In this document: in pieces, positions 44,975-53,435 of the stretch
Layout: each line of letters begins with the position of its first letter
Position numbering within the stretch: the first letter of the stretch is position 1
Assembly (NCBI RefSeq): GCF_900107395.1
Contig: NZ_FNPW01000014.1
Span: forward strand, 141,670-205,669
Reading direction: 5' to 3'
Source of the DNA: Pseudomonas sp. NFIX28
GTDB taxonomy: Bacteria; Pseudomonadota; Gammaproteobacteria; Pseudomonadales; Pseudomonadaceae
DNA: 64,000 nucleotides
The notes under the pieces: generated by a model
Databases searched by the model: none
What the model was told of the DNA's origin: nothing
Seen by the model: the letters and a program-made list of their open reading frames with translations, nothing else
Made by a program: the position numbers and the translations under genes

Positions 44975-45687
44975 TGCGTTTTCATCCTCCCCTCGAAGAA
45001 GGTCGCCTGGTCCGTCGCTACAAGCGTTTTCTCGCCGATATCGAGACCGTCGACGGCGAGTTGCTGACCATTCACTGCCCGAACACCGGCTCCATGTTCA
45101 ATTGCATGGTCGAAGGTGGCCAGGTCTGGTTCAGTCGCTCCAATGACCCCAAGCGCAAATTGCCCGGGACCTGGGAAATCAGCGAAACGCCCCAGGGCCG
45201 GCTGGCTTGCGTCAATACCGCGCGGGCCAACATTTTGGTGGAAGAAGCCTTGCGTGCCGGCGTCATCGGCGAGCTGAACGGCTTTATCGCGCTCAAGCGT
45301 GAGGTCGCCTACGGCCAGGAAAACAGCCGTATCGATTTCCGCCTGGACTATCCGCAGGGCCCGGCTTTCGTCGAGGTCAAAAGCGTGACCCTGGGGTTTG
45401 ACGGTTCCGCCGTCGCGGCATTCCCGGATGCGGTGACCCAGCGTGGCGCCAAGCACCTGCGGGAGCTGGCCTGCCTGGCGCGGGACGGGATCCGCGCGGT
45501 GCAGCTGTATTGCGTCAACCTGTCGGATGTCGAAGCGGTGCGGCCGGCCGTAGAGATCGACCCGGCGTATGCCGCGGCGCTGCGCGAGGCCGTGGCGTCC
45601 GGGGTCGAGGTATTGGCTTACGGGGTGCGCTTGACCGCCGAGGAAGTGTGCATCGATCGGCGTCTGGACGTATTGCCCAACGGTTAA
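44974..45687 (+). CDS. SfsA family nuclease-like protein
   Basis: This 237-residue protein has the family phrases HCPNTGSM near the N-terminus and AFVEVKSVTLG, followed by FPDAVTQRGAKHLREL, which matches a restriction-nuclease-like active-site pattern (E-x-K). SfsA was first linked to maltose-gene stimulation; a DNA-binding or nuclease role is proposed. ATG 44974 overlaps the aminotransferase stop. Its TAA overlaps the stop of the convergent Rieske gene. Confidence 0.92.
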   Translation: MRFHPPLEEGRLVRRYKRFLADIETVDGELLTIHCPNTGSMFNCMVEGGQVWFSRSNDPKRKLPGTWEISETPQGRLACVNTARANILVEEALRAGVIGELNGFIALKREVAYGQENSRIDFRLDYPQGPAFVEVKSVTLGFDGSAVAAFPDAVTQRGAKHLRELACLARDGIRAVQLYCVNLSDVEAVRPAVEIDPAYAAALREAVASGVEVLAYGVRLTAEEVCIDRRLDVLPNG

Positions 45688-46001
45688 AGCCGGACCCAGA
45701 TGCCCTGGCTGTCTTCCCGGCAGGCAATGGCCGTCAGGGATTCCCCGGCGCAGGGGCCGGCCACGCATTCGCCGTTTTCGATCAGAAACAGCGCACCGTG
45801 GGTGGCGCACTGGATCAGGCTGGCGCTTTGATCGAGAAACTGGTCGGGCTGCCACTCCAGGGCGACGCCGCGGTGCGGGCAACGGTTGGCGTAGACGTAG
45901 ACCTGCCGGTCGCGACGCACCGCGAAAAGCGGTCGGCCCTCGAGGTTGAAACCTCGGCTGGAAGCCTCCGGCAGATCGCCGGAGGCACAAAGAAACTTCA
46001 T
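45684..46001 (-). CDS. Small Rieske [2Fe-2S] protein
   Basis: The 105-residue protein carries the two Rieske loops, CPHRG and CATHGALF (C-x-H and C-x2-H ligands). It is probably a ferredoxin-like electron carrier or an assembly subunit of an oxygenase. MKFLCASGDLPEA at 46001 is the sensible start. The longer frame to 46097 adds an unrelated basic stretch. It converges on sfsA with overlapping stop codons and diverges from the heme transporter operon. Confidence 0.88.
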   Translation of the reverse strand: MKFLCASGDLPEASSRGFNLEGRPLFAVRRDRQVYVYANRCPHRGVALEWQPDQFLDQSASLIQCATHGALFLIENGECVAGPCAGESLTAIACREDSQGIWVRL

Positions 46002-46080
46002 GTCTATTCTCGATGGCGGACGGCTCTGCACTGAGGCTGTCACAGTTTTCTTGTCGGCGCTTGGTGAAACATGTCTGTGC

Positions 46081-46106
46081 TTGACGGTCAAATGCAAACA
46101 ATTATC
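46081..46106 (+). promoter_or_regulatory. Candidate iron-regulated promoter of phuT
   Basis: TTGACG at 46081 is followed 16 bases later by TATCAA. AATGCAAACAATTATC (46091-46106) matches the Fur consensus at 12 of 16 positions and overlaps the spacer and -10. The start lies about 110 bp upstream of the phuT ATG. This is a weak Fur box. Confidence 0.35.
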
Positions 46107-46215
46107 AAATGGCCGCTTCGCCCATGGGGCGCTTGCTCATTTCGATGCCCGGGTTGCAGGGCATGTCACATATATGGCGGCTTCCGTGGGCTCACTCTCT
46201 GAAGGAAATGCTCTT

Positions 46216-47103
46216 ATGCGTTCGAGTGCCCGCGCCATTGTGCTCTGTGTCGGACTCCTGGCCAGCCATGCCGCTGCGGCGGCCGAGCTACCCCAGCGCT
46301 GGGTGAGCGCCGGCGGCGCCTTGTCCGAGTGGGTGAGCGCGCTGGGCGCCGAGTCGAAGCTGGTGGGCGTGGACACTACCAGCCAGCATCCTGAATCCCT
46401 GAAAAACCTGCCGAGTATCGGTTATCAGCGTCAGCTGTCGGCCGAAGGCATTCTCAGCTTGCGGTCGCAGATCCTGGTGGGCACCGAAGAAATGGGGCCG
46501 CCGCCGGTACTTTCGCAAGTGCGTAGCGCCGGGGTGCAGGTCGAGCTGTTCTCGGCCCAGGCCGACCTGCCGACCCTGCAGGGTAATCTGCAGCATCTGG
46601 GCAAGCTGCTGGGCAATGAAGACAAGGCGACGCAGCTGTTTGCGGACTATAAGCAGCAGCTGGAGCAACAGCAGGCCTGGGTCAGCCAGGCGCAGAAAAA
46701 GCAGGCGGCGCCGGGTGTGCTGCTGTTGCTCGGGCATGCGGGCGGCAAACCGCTGATCGCCGGCAAGGACACCGCTGCCGATTGGCTGCTGCAGCAGGCC
46801 GGTGGGCGCAATCTTGCTGCCCACACGGGCTACAAACCCTTTTCCATGGAGTCGCTGGCCGAACTCGATCCTGACGTGCTGGTGTTTGCCGACCGCAGCC
46901 TGAGCGGCGAGGCGGCCCGTGCCGCATTGTTCAAGGAAAACCCGATCCTTGCGTCCAGCGGTGCGGCAAAGGCGGGCCGGGTCTTGGAGATTGATCCGAC
47001 CTTGCTGGTGGGAGGCCTGGGGCCACGTTTGCCGCAGGCCCTGAAAAGACTCTCTGGCGCTTTCTATCCAGCCGGGCCAAGCCAGGCCAGCGCCGCCCAA
47101 TGA
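46216..47103 (+). CDS. Periplasmic heme-binding protein PhuT/HmuT
   Basis: This 295-residue precursor has a Sec signal peptide (MRSSARAIVLCVGLLASHAA...), so the mature protein is periplasmic. It is a class III binding protein, with a single long helix linking two lobes (around GNLQHLGKLLGNEDKATQLFAD). It delivers heme to PhuU. GAAGGAAA precedes the ATG. It overlaps phuU by ATGA. Related hmuT/phuT proteins use Tyr or His for heme; the exact ligand was not assigned here. Confidence 0.9.
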   Translation: MRSSARAIVLCVGLLASHAAAAAELPQRWVSAGGALSEWVSALGAESKLVGVDTTSQHPESLKNLPSIGYQRQLSAEGILSLRSQILVGTEEMGPPPVLSQVRSAGVQVELFSAQADLPTLQGNLQHLGKLLGNEDKATQLFADYKQQLEQQQAWVSQAQKKQAAPGVLLLLGHAGGKPLIAGKDTAADWLLQQAGGRNLAAHTGYKPFSMESLAELDPDVLVFADRSLSGEAARAALFKENPILASSGAAKAGRVLEIDPTLLVGGLGPRLPQALKRLSGAFYPAGPSQASAAQ

Positions 47104-48137
47104 CCCCTTTGCTTAAACCCCGCACGTTATTCATTGGCTTGAGCCTGCTGTGCCTGTTGGCGATCTGGTTGTCCCTGGCGCTCGGGCCGGTCAGCCTGCC
47201 GTTGCTCGATACCCTGCGCGCGGCCCTGCGCCTGCTGGGCCTGCCCATCGAGGGGCAGGGCCTGGAGCAGGCCGAGCTGATTCTCGGGCAGATTCGCCTG
47301 CCACGCACCTTGCTGGGCTTGGCGGTGGGGGGCGTGCTGGCGCTGTCCGGCGTGGCGATGCAAGGGCTGTTTCGCAACCCCTTGGCTGACCCTGGGCTGG
47401 TCGGCGTTTCGAGTGGCGCGGCTTTGGGTGCGGCTTTCGCCATTGTCGGTGGCGTGCTGTTGGGTGGGGTGCCAGAAGCGCTCGGGCCTTATCTGCTGTC
47501 GTTTTCCGCCTTCCTGGGCGGGTTGCTGGTGGCATGGCTGGTTTACCGCCTGGGGCGGCGCAACGGCCAGACCCATGTGGCGACCATGCTGCTGGCCGGG
47601 ATTGCCTTGACGGCGCTGGCCAGCTCGGCGGTAGGCCTGTTCACCTACCTGGCCGACGATGCGACCTTGCGCACCTTGACCTTCTGGAACCTGGGCAGCC
47701 TCAACGGCGCCAGTTATTCCAGATTGTGGCCGCTGCTGCTGATCAGCGCGGCCGTGGCCCTGTGGCTGCCACGCCGGGCCAAGGCTTTGAATGCCTTGCT
47801 GCTGGGCGAATCGGAAGCCGGCCACCTGGGGATCGATGTCGAGCGCTTGAAGCGCGAACTGGTGTTATGCACCGCGCTGGGCGTCGGCGCCGCTGTCGCT
47901 GCTGCCGGGCTGATCGGCTTTGTCGGGTTGGTGGTGCCGCACCTGGTGCGTCTGCTGGCGGGGCCCGATCACCGCACCTTGCTGCCGGCGTCGATACTGG
48001 CCGGCGCGAGCCTGTTGTTGCTGGCCGACCTGGTGGCACGCCTGGCGCTGGCGCCCGCGGAGTTGCCCATTGGCATCGTCACTGCCTTTATCGGGGCACC
48101 CTTCTTTCTATTTTTGCTGTTGCGAGGGCGTACCTGA
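47100..48137 (+). CDS. Heme ABC transporter permease PhuU/HmuU
   Basis: The 345-residue FecCD-family permease has about ten transmembrane helices and the signatures RLPRTLLGLAVGGVLALSGVAMQGLFRNPLADP-type (start of FecCD) and GFVGLVVPHLVRLL, the cytoplasmic coupling loop. The dimer forms the heme channel. It overlaps both neighbours (ATGA and TGATG). Confidence 0.93.
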   Translation: MTPLLKPRTLFIGLSLLCLLAIWLSLALGPVSLPLLDTLRAALRLLGLPIEGQGLEQAELILGQIRLPRTLLGLAVGGVLALSGVAMQGLFRNPLADPGLVGVSSGAALGAAFAIVGGVLLGGVPEALGPYLLSFSAFLGGLLVAWLVYRLGRRNGQTHVATMLLAGIALTALASSAVGLFTYLADDATLRTLTFWNLGSLNGASYSRLWPLLLISAAVALWLPRRAKALNALLLGESEAGHLGIDVERLKRELVLCTALGVGAAVAAAGLIGFVGLVVPHLVRLLAGPDHRTLLPASILAGASLLLLADLVARLALAPAELPIGIVTAFIGAPFFLFLLLRGRT

Positions 48138-48904
48138 TGCTACGAGCTGAAGGCCTGGCGGTGCGCCGTGGCAGCAAAACCGTGCTGGCGGGGATCGACC
48201 TGCAGCTCACGCCTGGTGAGGTGCTGGGCGTGCTGGGGCCCAATGGCGCCGGTAAAAGCACCTTGCTGGCGGCCTTGTGCGGTGAGCTGAAACCCGACCA
48301 TGGCCAGGTCTGGCTTGATCAGTGCGAACTTTCCAGATGGGACGGCGGGCAAAAGGCGCAAAGGCTGGCGGTGCTACCGCAAAGTTCGTCGCTCGAGTTC
48401 GCCTTCCGGGTCGAAGAAGTCGTCGGCCTGGGACGCCTGCCTTATCAAAGCGGCCGGGTACGGGATGACGAAATCGTCCTGCAGGCCCTGCAAGCGGCGG
48501 ATGCGGGGCATCTTTACGGTCGCAGCTATGTGGCCTTGTCGGGCGGCGAACGTCAGCGCGTGCACCTGGCCCGCGTATTGGCCCAGCTATGGCCCGGCGC
48601 GGTCGGCCAGACCCTGTTGCTCGATGAGCCGACTTCGGCCCTCGACCCGTTGCATCAACATGTCACTTTGCAGGCCATCCGCGAGTTTGCCGATCGTGGA
48701 GTCGCGGTCTTGGTGATCCTGCATGATCTGAACCTCGCCGCGCGATATTGTGATCGCCTGTTGCTGCTCGAGGATGGGCGGCCGCACTCGCTGGACAGCC
48801 CGCAGCAAGTGCTGCGACCCGAACCGCTGAAGGCCGTGTTCGGCCTGGAAGTGCTGGTGCAGGCCCATCCCGAGCGCGGACATCCCTTGATCATCGCCCG
48901 CTAA
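48137..48904 (+). CDS. Heme ABC transporter ATP-binding protein PhuV/HmuV
   Basis: The 255-residue ATPase has Walker A LGPNGAGKST, signature SGGERQRVHLARVL, Walker B TLLLDEPTSALD and H-loop VILHDLN. It powers heme import through PhuU. The ATG is set by the TGATG overlap with phuU. Confidence 0.95.
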   Translation: MLRAEGLAVRRGSKTVLAGIDLQLTPGEVLGVLGPNGAGKSTLLAALCGELKPDHGQVWLDQCELSRWDGGQKAQRLAVLPQSSSLEFAFRVEEVVGLGRLPYQSGRVRDDEIVLQALQAADAGHLYGRSYVALSGGERQRVHLARVLAQLWPGAVGQTLLLDEPTSALDPLHQHVTLQAIREFADRGVAVLVILHDLNLAARYCDRLLLLEDGRPHSLDSPQQVLRPEPLKAVFGLEVLVQAHPERGHPLIIAR

Positions 48905-48925
48905 GGCGATTCGCGGAGGCACCCG

Positions 48926-49789
48926 ATGCGTGCGTTATTGATCCTGAGTCTGTTGCTGCTGGGTGCTTGCCGGGGCACGCCGGTCATGCCTGACCTTCCG
49001 GTCCAGGCGCAAAGCGGGGCGATTGAGGATCTGCGTACCGGGCAAGTCCTGAGCCCGGCGGAGCTGGTCATTCGACTGTCCCGGGCGCCGCGGGTGATTG
49101 TCGGCGAACAGCACGACCACCCCGAACACCATGCTTTGCAACTGTGGTTGTTGCAGGCGCTGGCGACCCAGCGTGCGCAAGGCAGCCTGCTGTTGGAGAT
49201 GCTGACACCGGACCAGCAACCGCGGGTCGATTCGCTTCGCCAGCATCGGGCGACGCAAGGGCTGCCTGCCGATCTGCCTGGCGCGCTGGCCTGGTCGCCT
49301 GGGTGGGACTGGGCGCTGTACGGGCCTGTCGTGCGCTATGCGCTGCTCCAGCCTTATCCGGTGCTGGCCGCCAATCTGGATAACTTTGAAGTTCGGAGCA
49401 TCTATCGCCAGGCACCGGCCTTGAGTGGCGAGCATTCCAATGCCGCGTCGGTGCGTGATGAGTTGTTGCGGCAAGTTCGTGATTCGCATTGTGGCTTGCT
49501 GCCCGAAAGCCAGATGCCGGCGATGCTGGCGGTGCAGCAGCAACGTGATCGACGCATGGCCGAGCGCTTGCTGGCGGCGCCGACGCCGGCGCTGCTTTTT
49601 GCCGGGGCCTTTCATGCGCGCAAGGATGTCGGGCTGCCTGTTCATCTGCTCGATCTCGATTCGTCGAGCGGCGCGGTGGTGCTGATGCTGGCGCAGAAGG
49701 GCAAGCAGGTTCCGCCGCAAAGCGCGGACTATGTGTGGTACAGCGCGCAGTTGCCGGACAAGGATTACTGCGCCCAGATGCGTCAGTAG
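48926..49789 (+). CDS. ChaN-like lipoprotein (PhuW-like)
   Basis: The 287-residue protein has a lipoprotein signal with lipobox LLGAC (Cys15). A ChaN/EreA-like domain follows, with RVIVGEQHDHPEHH and FAGAFHARKDVGLP, whose histidines match the iron/heme-binding region of ChaN proteins. It sits 21 bp after phuV, the place of PhuW in P. aeruginosa, and probably handles heme at the membrane surface. GGAGG precedes the ATG. Confidence 0.85.
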   Translation: MRALLILSLLLLGACRGTPVMPDLPVQAQSGAIEDLRTGQVLSPAELVIRLSRAPRVIVGEQHDHPEHHALQLWLLQALATQRAQGSLLLEMLTPDQQPRVDSLRQHRATQGLPADLPGALAWSPGWDWALYGPVVRYALLQPYPVLAANLDNFEVRSIYRQAPALSGEHSNAASVRDELLRQVRDSHCGLLPESQMPAMLAVQQQRDRRMAERLLAAPTPALLFAGAFHARKDVGLPVHLLDLDSSSGAVVLMLAQKGKQVPPQSADYVWYSAQLPDKDYCAQMRQ

Positions 49790-49820
49790 GCGGATGGCCT
49801 GTTTGGGGCTTTTGTCAGGC

Positions 49821-49934
49821 AAAAAAAGACCCGGCAAGAGCCGGGTCAAATAACCGTGATTAGCCTGATGAGGAGATAATCTGAGAGTCCGAACCACTGG
49901 TCTTCCAGGTTATCGGCTGATCTCGCGACCAGTT
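49821..49934 (-). ncRNA. PrrF iron-responsive small RNA
   Basis: The minus strand from AACTGGTCGCGAGATC (49934) through the core CTCAGATTATCTCCTCATCA to a GACCCGGC/GCCGGGTC hairpin followed by seven T (49821-49827) reproduces PrrF as I recall it from P. aeruginosa. It is about 114 nt. PrrF is made when iron is low, pairs with mRNAs of iron-rich proteins, and here lies between phuW and cbpA as in P. aeruginosa, in one copy instead of two. Confidence 0.93.
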
Positions 49935-49936
49935 GT

Positions 49937-49968
49937 GATAATCATAACGATTCTCATTTCCAAGTCAA
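49937..49968 (-). promoter_or_regulatory. prrF promoter with Fur box
   Basis: On the minus strand TTGACT (49968-49963) and TATGAT (49946-49941) have a 16-bp spacer and place the start at 49934. The Fur-like 19-mer at 49937-49955, read on the plus strand as GATAATCATAACGATTCTC, matches the consensus at about 15 positions and covers the -10. Confidence 0.85.
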
Positions 49969-50034
49969 CAATGTTTTTGCTGCTTCTGCGTTTTTCGCCA
50001 AACGCTCGTTTGGATTTCCGCTGAACAGGGAGCT

Positions 50035-50835
50035 TCAAAGGTCGGCGGCGATGCTGTGCAGGCGGCTGACTTCCTTGTTCAGCAGGTCGATTCGCCGTGC
50101 CATGCTTTCGATCAGGCTATGAGCGATACGCGGATTGCTTTGGGTCAGGCTGAGAAACTGGCTCTTGGGGATCAGCATCAAGGTGCAGGGTTCGCTGGTG
50201 ATCACGCTGGCGTTGCGTTTCTCCCCGGTGAAAATGGCCATCGCACCGAAAATTTCGTCCTTGGGTACGTCTCCGACCTTGTGGCCGTCGACAAAAGCTT
50301 CGGCATGTCCCTCGATAATGACAAAGACATGATCGGCATCATCGCCCTGGCGAATCAGCACCTCGCCCTTGGCCACACGTTGAAAGCCGTTGCTGCTGCG
50401 CAACTCGGGTTGCTTGAGGCGCGCCACGGCATCGGAGAGCAGGGCGGTTTGGCCGATCAGGTACTGCAGAAACAGTTCGGAACGCTGTTCATCGGCATAC
50501 AGATGCTGGAACACCGCCGAACGCTGATAGGGAATCAGGCTCAAGGGCTGGTCGCTGCTGAGTTGCCAGCGCGGCAGCTCGGCCCCTCGGCGCAGCCCGA
50601 GCAGGTCGCCTTCGTGCAGGTAAAACAGGGGATGCTCATCGATGCTGGCTTGTACCTGGCCGCTTTCGAGCAAAAACAGCTGGCTGTCGACAAGGGTGCT
50701 CGAGAGATCCCTGGAAGGGTTTACCGCCAATACATCGCCGGACGGTGCCAGGCCTTCCAGCAGGCGTGGCGGGATGCTTTGCAGTCGATTGATCAAGGCG
50801 TCGGCGTAAGCCGGCTGTTCCCCCAATAAATACAT
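50035..50835 (-). CDS. CbpA-like cyclic-nucleotide-binding protein
   Basis: The 266-residue protein has a C-terminal cNMP-binding domain (about residues 145-250; EVLIRQGDDADHVFVIIEGH, GDVPKDEIFGAMAIFTGEKRNASV) and no DNA-binding helix-turn-helix. The N-terminal half is a divergent second cNMP-like region. It matches CbpA, the cAMP-binding, c-di-GMP-influenced protein of P. aeruginosa that lies beside prrF. ATG 50835 is 14 bp from the end of the TfoX-like gene, suggesting one transcript. Confidence 0.85.
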   Translation of the reverse strand: MYLLGEQPAYADALINRLQSIPPRLLEGLAPSGDVLAVNPSRDLSSTLVDSQLFLLESGQVQASIDEHPLFYLHEGDLLGLRRGAELPRWQLSSDQPLSLIPYQRSAVFQHLYADEQRSELFLQYLIGQTALLSDAVARLKQPELRSSNGFQRVAKGEVLIRQGDDADHVFVIIEGHAEAFVDGHKVGDVPKDEIFGAMAIFTGEKRNASVITSEPCTLMLIPKSQFLSLTQSNPRIAHSLIESMARRIDLLNKEVSRLHSIAADL

Positions 50836-50849
50836 AAAAGCCTGCCAGG

Positions 50850-51125
50850 TCAGTTCTTGTGGCGTGAAGAGATGGCGTCCAGCTGTTTGTTGAGTGCTTC
50901 CTTGCGTTCTGCCGGGATGTCGTTCCAGTGCACGTCCATCAGTGCGCCTTCGATGGCGTACAGCAATACTTTCGAGGCCCGGAACCCTCGGGTGCGCACC
51001 GCCCTGTAGGCGTCGACCGCCCCCAGGCGGCGCAAGTCCGAAGCGCTGTGGATGCCCACCGCATGCAGCCATTGTGCCGACGTCTTGCCAAGGTTCTTCA
51101 GGTGTTGCAATTCATCGTTCATCAA
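50850..51125 (-). CDS. TfoX/Sxy C-terminal-domain protein
   Basis: The 91-residue protein consists of the TfoX C-terminal fold alone (LKNLGKTSAQWLHAVGIHSASDLRRLGAVDAYRAV), a helix-hairpin-helix-like domain. Full TfoX is a competence coregulator; this shortened form is common beside cbpA in Pseudomonas. AGGAGG precedes the tandem ATGs (51125, 51122). Its function is not known. Confidence 0.85.
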   Translation of the reverse strand: MMNDELQHLKNLGKTSAQWLHAVGIHSASDLRRLGAVDAYRAVRTRGFRASKVLLYAIEGALMDVHWNDIPAERKEALNKQLDAISSRHKN

Positions 51126-51326
51126 GCCTCCTTGCGACGGCCGAATGGTGCATGGGCAAGTCTCAAAGGAGTGTAGCGCTCAGTAGGAAAAGCGCTGTTC
51201 TTTGGTCGCTTTTGGCGCAAAAGCTTCTAAGGCGACGCAAGGCAATACGTCAGAAGCAGGAGGGGAAAGGCGGCGGGCCAAGTCCAGCGCATGGGGGAGG
51301 GCGCCGGACCTCGGGACAAGGTGCGA

Positions 51327-51671
51327 TTACTTGGTGCGGTAGCGCAGGCGGGTGCCGAAATTGACTGACATGAGGATTTCATCGGCTGTCAGTTCAGGCG
51401 GGAAGTAGGCTCCGGAAATCTGCGCATGGGCCAGGCTGGCGCCTTCCATGGAGGAGTTGCGCAGGTCGAGGCCGCGCAGGTCGGCAGAGCGGAAGTAGGC
51501 ATCGGTGAAGTCGACGCCGTCGGCGTTCAGTTCACGTAAATCAAGGCCCCGAAAATCGCCGCCGCGCATGTCGACTGTCTGGTCTTTCGGGCGCTCGCGG
51601 TTAAAGCCGTCGATGTCGTCTTTGTGCAGCAAAGCGTAAAGGGGGGTATCGAGAAGTTTGGGCTGACTCAT
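51327..51671 (-). CDS. Pentapeptide-repeat protein
   Basis: This 114-residue protein has about seven consecutive A(D/N)LxX-type pentapeptides between residues 33 and 88 (for example DFRGLDLRELNADGVDF and ADLRGLDLRNSSMEGASL), predicting a short right-handed beta-helix. A gyrase-mimic role is known for some members, but the length here is too small to infer it. It is a stand-alone gene between the TfoX-like and kinase-like genes. Confidence 0.85.
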   Translation of the reverse strand: MSQPKLLDTPLYALLHKDDIDGFNRERPKDQTVDMRGGDFRGLDLRELNADGVDFTDAYFRSADLRGLDLRNSSMEGASLAHAQISGAYFPPELTADEILMSVNFGTRLRYRTK

Positions 51672-51713
51672 GGGGCGTCACCTGCTGGAATTATGACGCC
51701 AGTATAGTGCCAC

Positions 51714-51757
51714 TATTTTTCAGCCGTGAAGCCTTTGCGGTTTCACGGCTGAAATAG
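51714..51757. repeat. Long hairpin after the APH/P-loop gene
   Basis: TTTCAGCCGTGAA (51718-51730) and TTCACGGCTGAAA (51742-51754) form 13 perfect base pairs around an 11-nt loop, and outer CTAT/ATAG bases extend the stem. No T-tract follows on the minus strand. It may be a 3'-end stabiliser or weak terminator. Confidence 0.55.
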
Positions 51758-51761
51758 TTGA

Positions 51762-53318
51762 TTACAAGCCTGGGAGACGCTGACGAATGTTCGCGACCAG
51801 GGCGTCGAGGCTACCGCTTTCGTTGGTTTCGACGCGCTTGCTGCGCAGTACTTCTTCGGCGCTGAGGGCTTCGCGAGTGGCTTGCTGCTGCTCGATCACA
51901 ACCAGGGTCGCGTCCGACGGGTCGTTGCCGTCGGCCTGGCGTTGTTCCAGCCAGCTGGCAATGACGGCCTGCGGCGCATTGCAGTCGATGATCAGGCAAG
52001 GAGTGCCGGTCGCTTCGGCAACCTTGGCCGCGGCATCACGCTGGTCGCGCTTGAGATAGGTGGCGTCGATGACCACCGGGAAGCCCGCGCGCAGGACGAT
52101 ATCGGCAATTTCGTGCAAACGCTCATAGGTTGCGGTATTGGCCTGGGCGTTATAAATGCCGACATTCGGCTCGTTTTGCACCTGCTGCTCGCCGAACAGC
52201 CGCTTGCGCTCGACATCGGAGCGCAGGCGAACGGCGCCCAGAGCTTCCACCAGGCGCATGGCCACATGGCTTTTGCCAACGGCGGACACGCCGGAGGTGA
52301 TCGCCAGGAAGCGCGAAGGAATGGTGCTGTAGCTTTCCGCCAGGTTGGCGTAGTTGCGGTACTGGCGCAGGGACGTGGCGCGCTGCATCGGCGTGGCGTC
52401 GGCCGGCATGCTGAACAAGGCCACCTTGGCCCGTACCAGCGCACGGTAGGCCTTGTAGAAGTTCAACAGTTCCAGGCCCTGATAGTCACCGGTCAGTTCC
52501 AGGTACTGGCTGATGAAACGGCGTGCCAGGCATTTCAGGCCGCGGTCTTCCAGGTCCATCGCGAGGAACCCGGCATCGGCGTAAACATCGGTGAAACGGA
52601 ACGGCTCGTTGAACTCGATGCAATCGAAGATCACCACCTTGCCGTCGATGATCGTCGCGTTGCCCAGGTGAATGTCGCCATGGCATTCACGGATATAGCC
52701 TTCGGCCTTGCGCTGGGCGAAGAGTGGCTTGAGGCGTTCGAAGCTGCTTTCGGCCCAGGCTTGCAGGGCTTCGAGCTGTTGCAGGTCGGCCTTGTCGCTG
52801 AGGAAAGGGCGGATCTGCTCGAAGTTCTGGCGCACCGGCTCCATCACGCTGTCCGGAGTGCCGGCTTCGTGGGCGGCCGGCACCCGTGGGGCGTCGAGGT
52901 GGAACCTGGCAATCTGCTTGGCCATTTCGTCGATATGCCCGGTGGTCACTTCGCCATTGGCTTGCAGCGTACTGAGCAGCTGGCTTTGCGGGAATTGGCG
53001 CATTTTCAGCGCATATTCGATAACCGGGCCGTCCCCGGCGAGTTGCGGCGCTTCGACGCTGCCGGTGATCGGCAACACTTCAAGATACAAATCATCGGTC
53101 AGGCGCTGGTTCAGGCGCAGCTCTTCTGCGCAGAAGTGTCCGCGCGCTTCGAGGCTGGTGAAATCCAGAAAACCGAAATTGACCGGCTTCTTCAGCTTAT
53201 AGGCATAGGTGCCAGTGAGCAGGACCCAGGAAATATGGGTCTCGATGACCTGGAACCCGTCTACGGGATGCGGGTAGAGGGACGGGTTTTGCAGGGCGGC
53301 GATCAGGGATTGGCTCAC
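51762..53318 (-). CDS. Fusion of an aminoglycoside-phosphotransferase-like kinase and a P-loop kinase domain
   Basis: The 518-residue protein has an N-terminal APH-like domain with the Brenner catalytic motif ECHGDIHLGN (about residue 214) and the metal motif VVIFDCIEFN. A C-terminal P-loop kinase domain carries Walker A ITSGVSAVGKS (about 343) and VVIDATYLKRDQR, typical of zeta-toxin/gluconate-kinase-like AAA_33 domains. Both catalytic centres look intact. The substrate is unknown. It is a lone gene facing mrcB divergently. A homologue sits here in P. aeruginosa. Confidence 0.82.
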   Translation of the reverse strand: MSQSLIAALQNPSLYPHPVDGFQVIETHISWVLLTGTYAYKLKKPVNFGFLDFTSLEARGHFCAEELRLNQRLTDDLYLEVLPITGSVEAPQLAGDGPVIEYALKMRQFPQSQLLSTLQANGEVTTGHIDEMAKQIARFHLDAPRVPAAHEAGTPDSVMEPVRQNFEQIRPFLSDKADLQQLEALQAWAESSFERLKPLFAQRKAEGYIRECHGDIHLGNATIIDGKVVIFDCIEFNEPFRFTDVYADAGFLAMDLEDRGLKCLARRFISQYLELTGDYQGLELLNFYKAYRALVRAKVALFSMPADATPMQRATSLRQYRNYANLAESYSTIPSRFLAITSGVSAVGKSHVAMRLVEALGAVRLRSDVERKRLFGEQQVQNEPNVGIYNAQANTATYERLHEIADIVLRAGFPVVIDATYLKRDQRDAAAKVAEATGTPCLIIDCNAPQAVIASWLEQRQADGNDPSDATLVVIEQQQATREALSAEEVLRSKRVETNESGSLDALVANIRQRLPGL

Positions 53319-53421
53319 AGGCGATCCTTCAGAGTCGGGGAAAATTCAAGGGCGTCATTATGGCCGCTGACAGGGCTAACGCAAACCTCGGGCGGCTCCT
53401 GTTGACGATGAATAAAGTGCG

Positions 53422-53427
53422 TATAAT
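53422..53427 (+). promoter_or_regulatory. -10 element immediately before mrcB
   Basis: A perfect TATAAT lies only 8 bp before the mrcB ATG. A TTGACG at 53402 is 14 bp upstream of it, shorter than ideal. If used, transcription would begin near 53434, making the mRNA almost leaderless. Confidence 0.45.
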
Positions 53428-53435
53428 CCGCCGCC

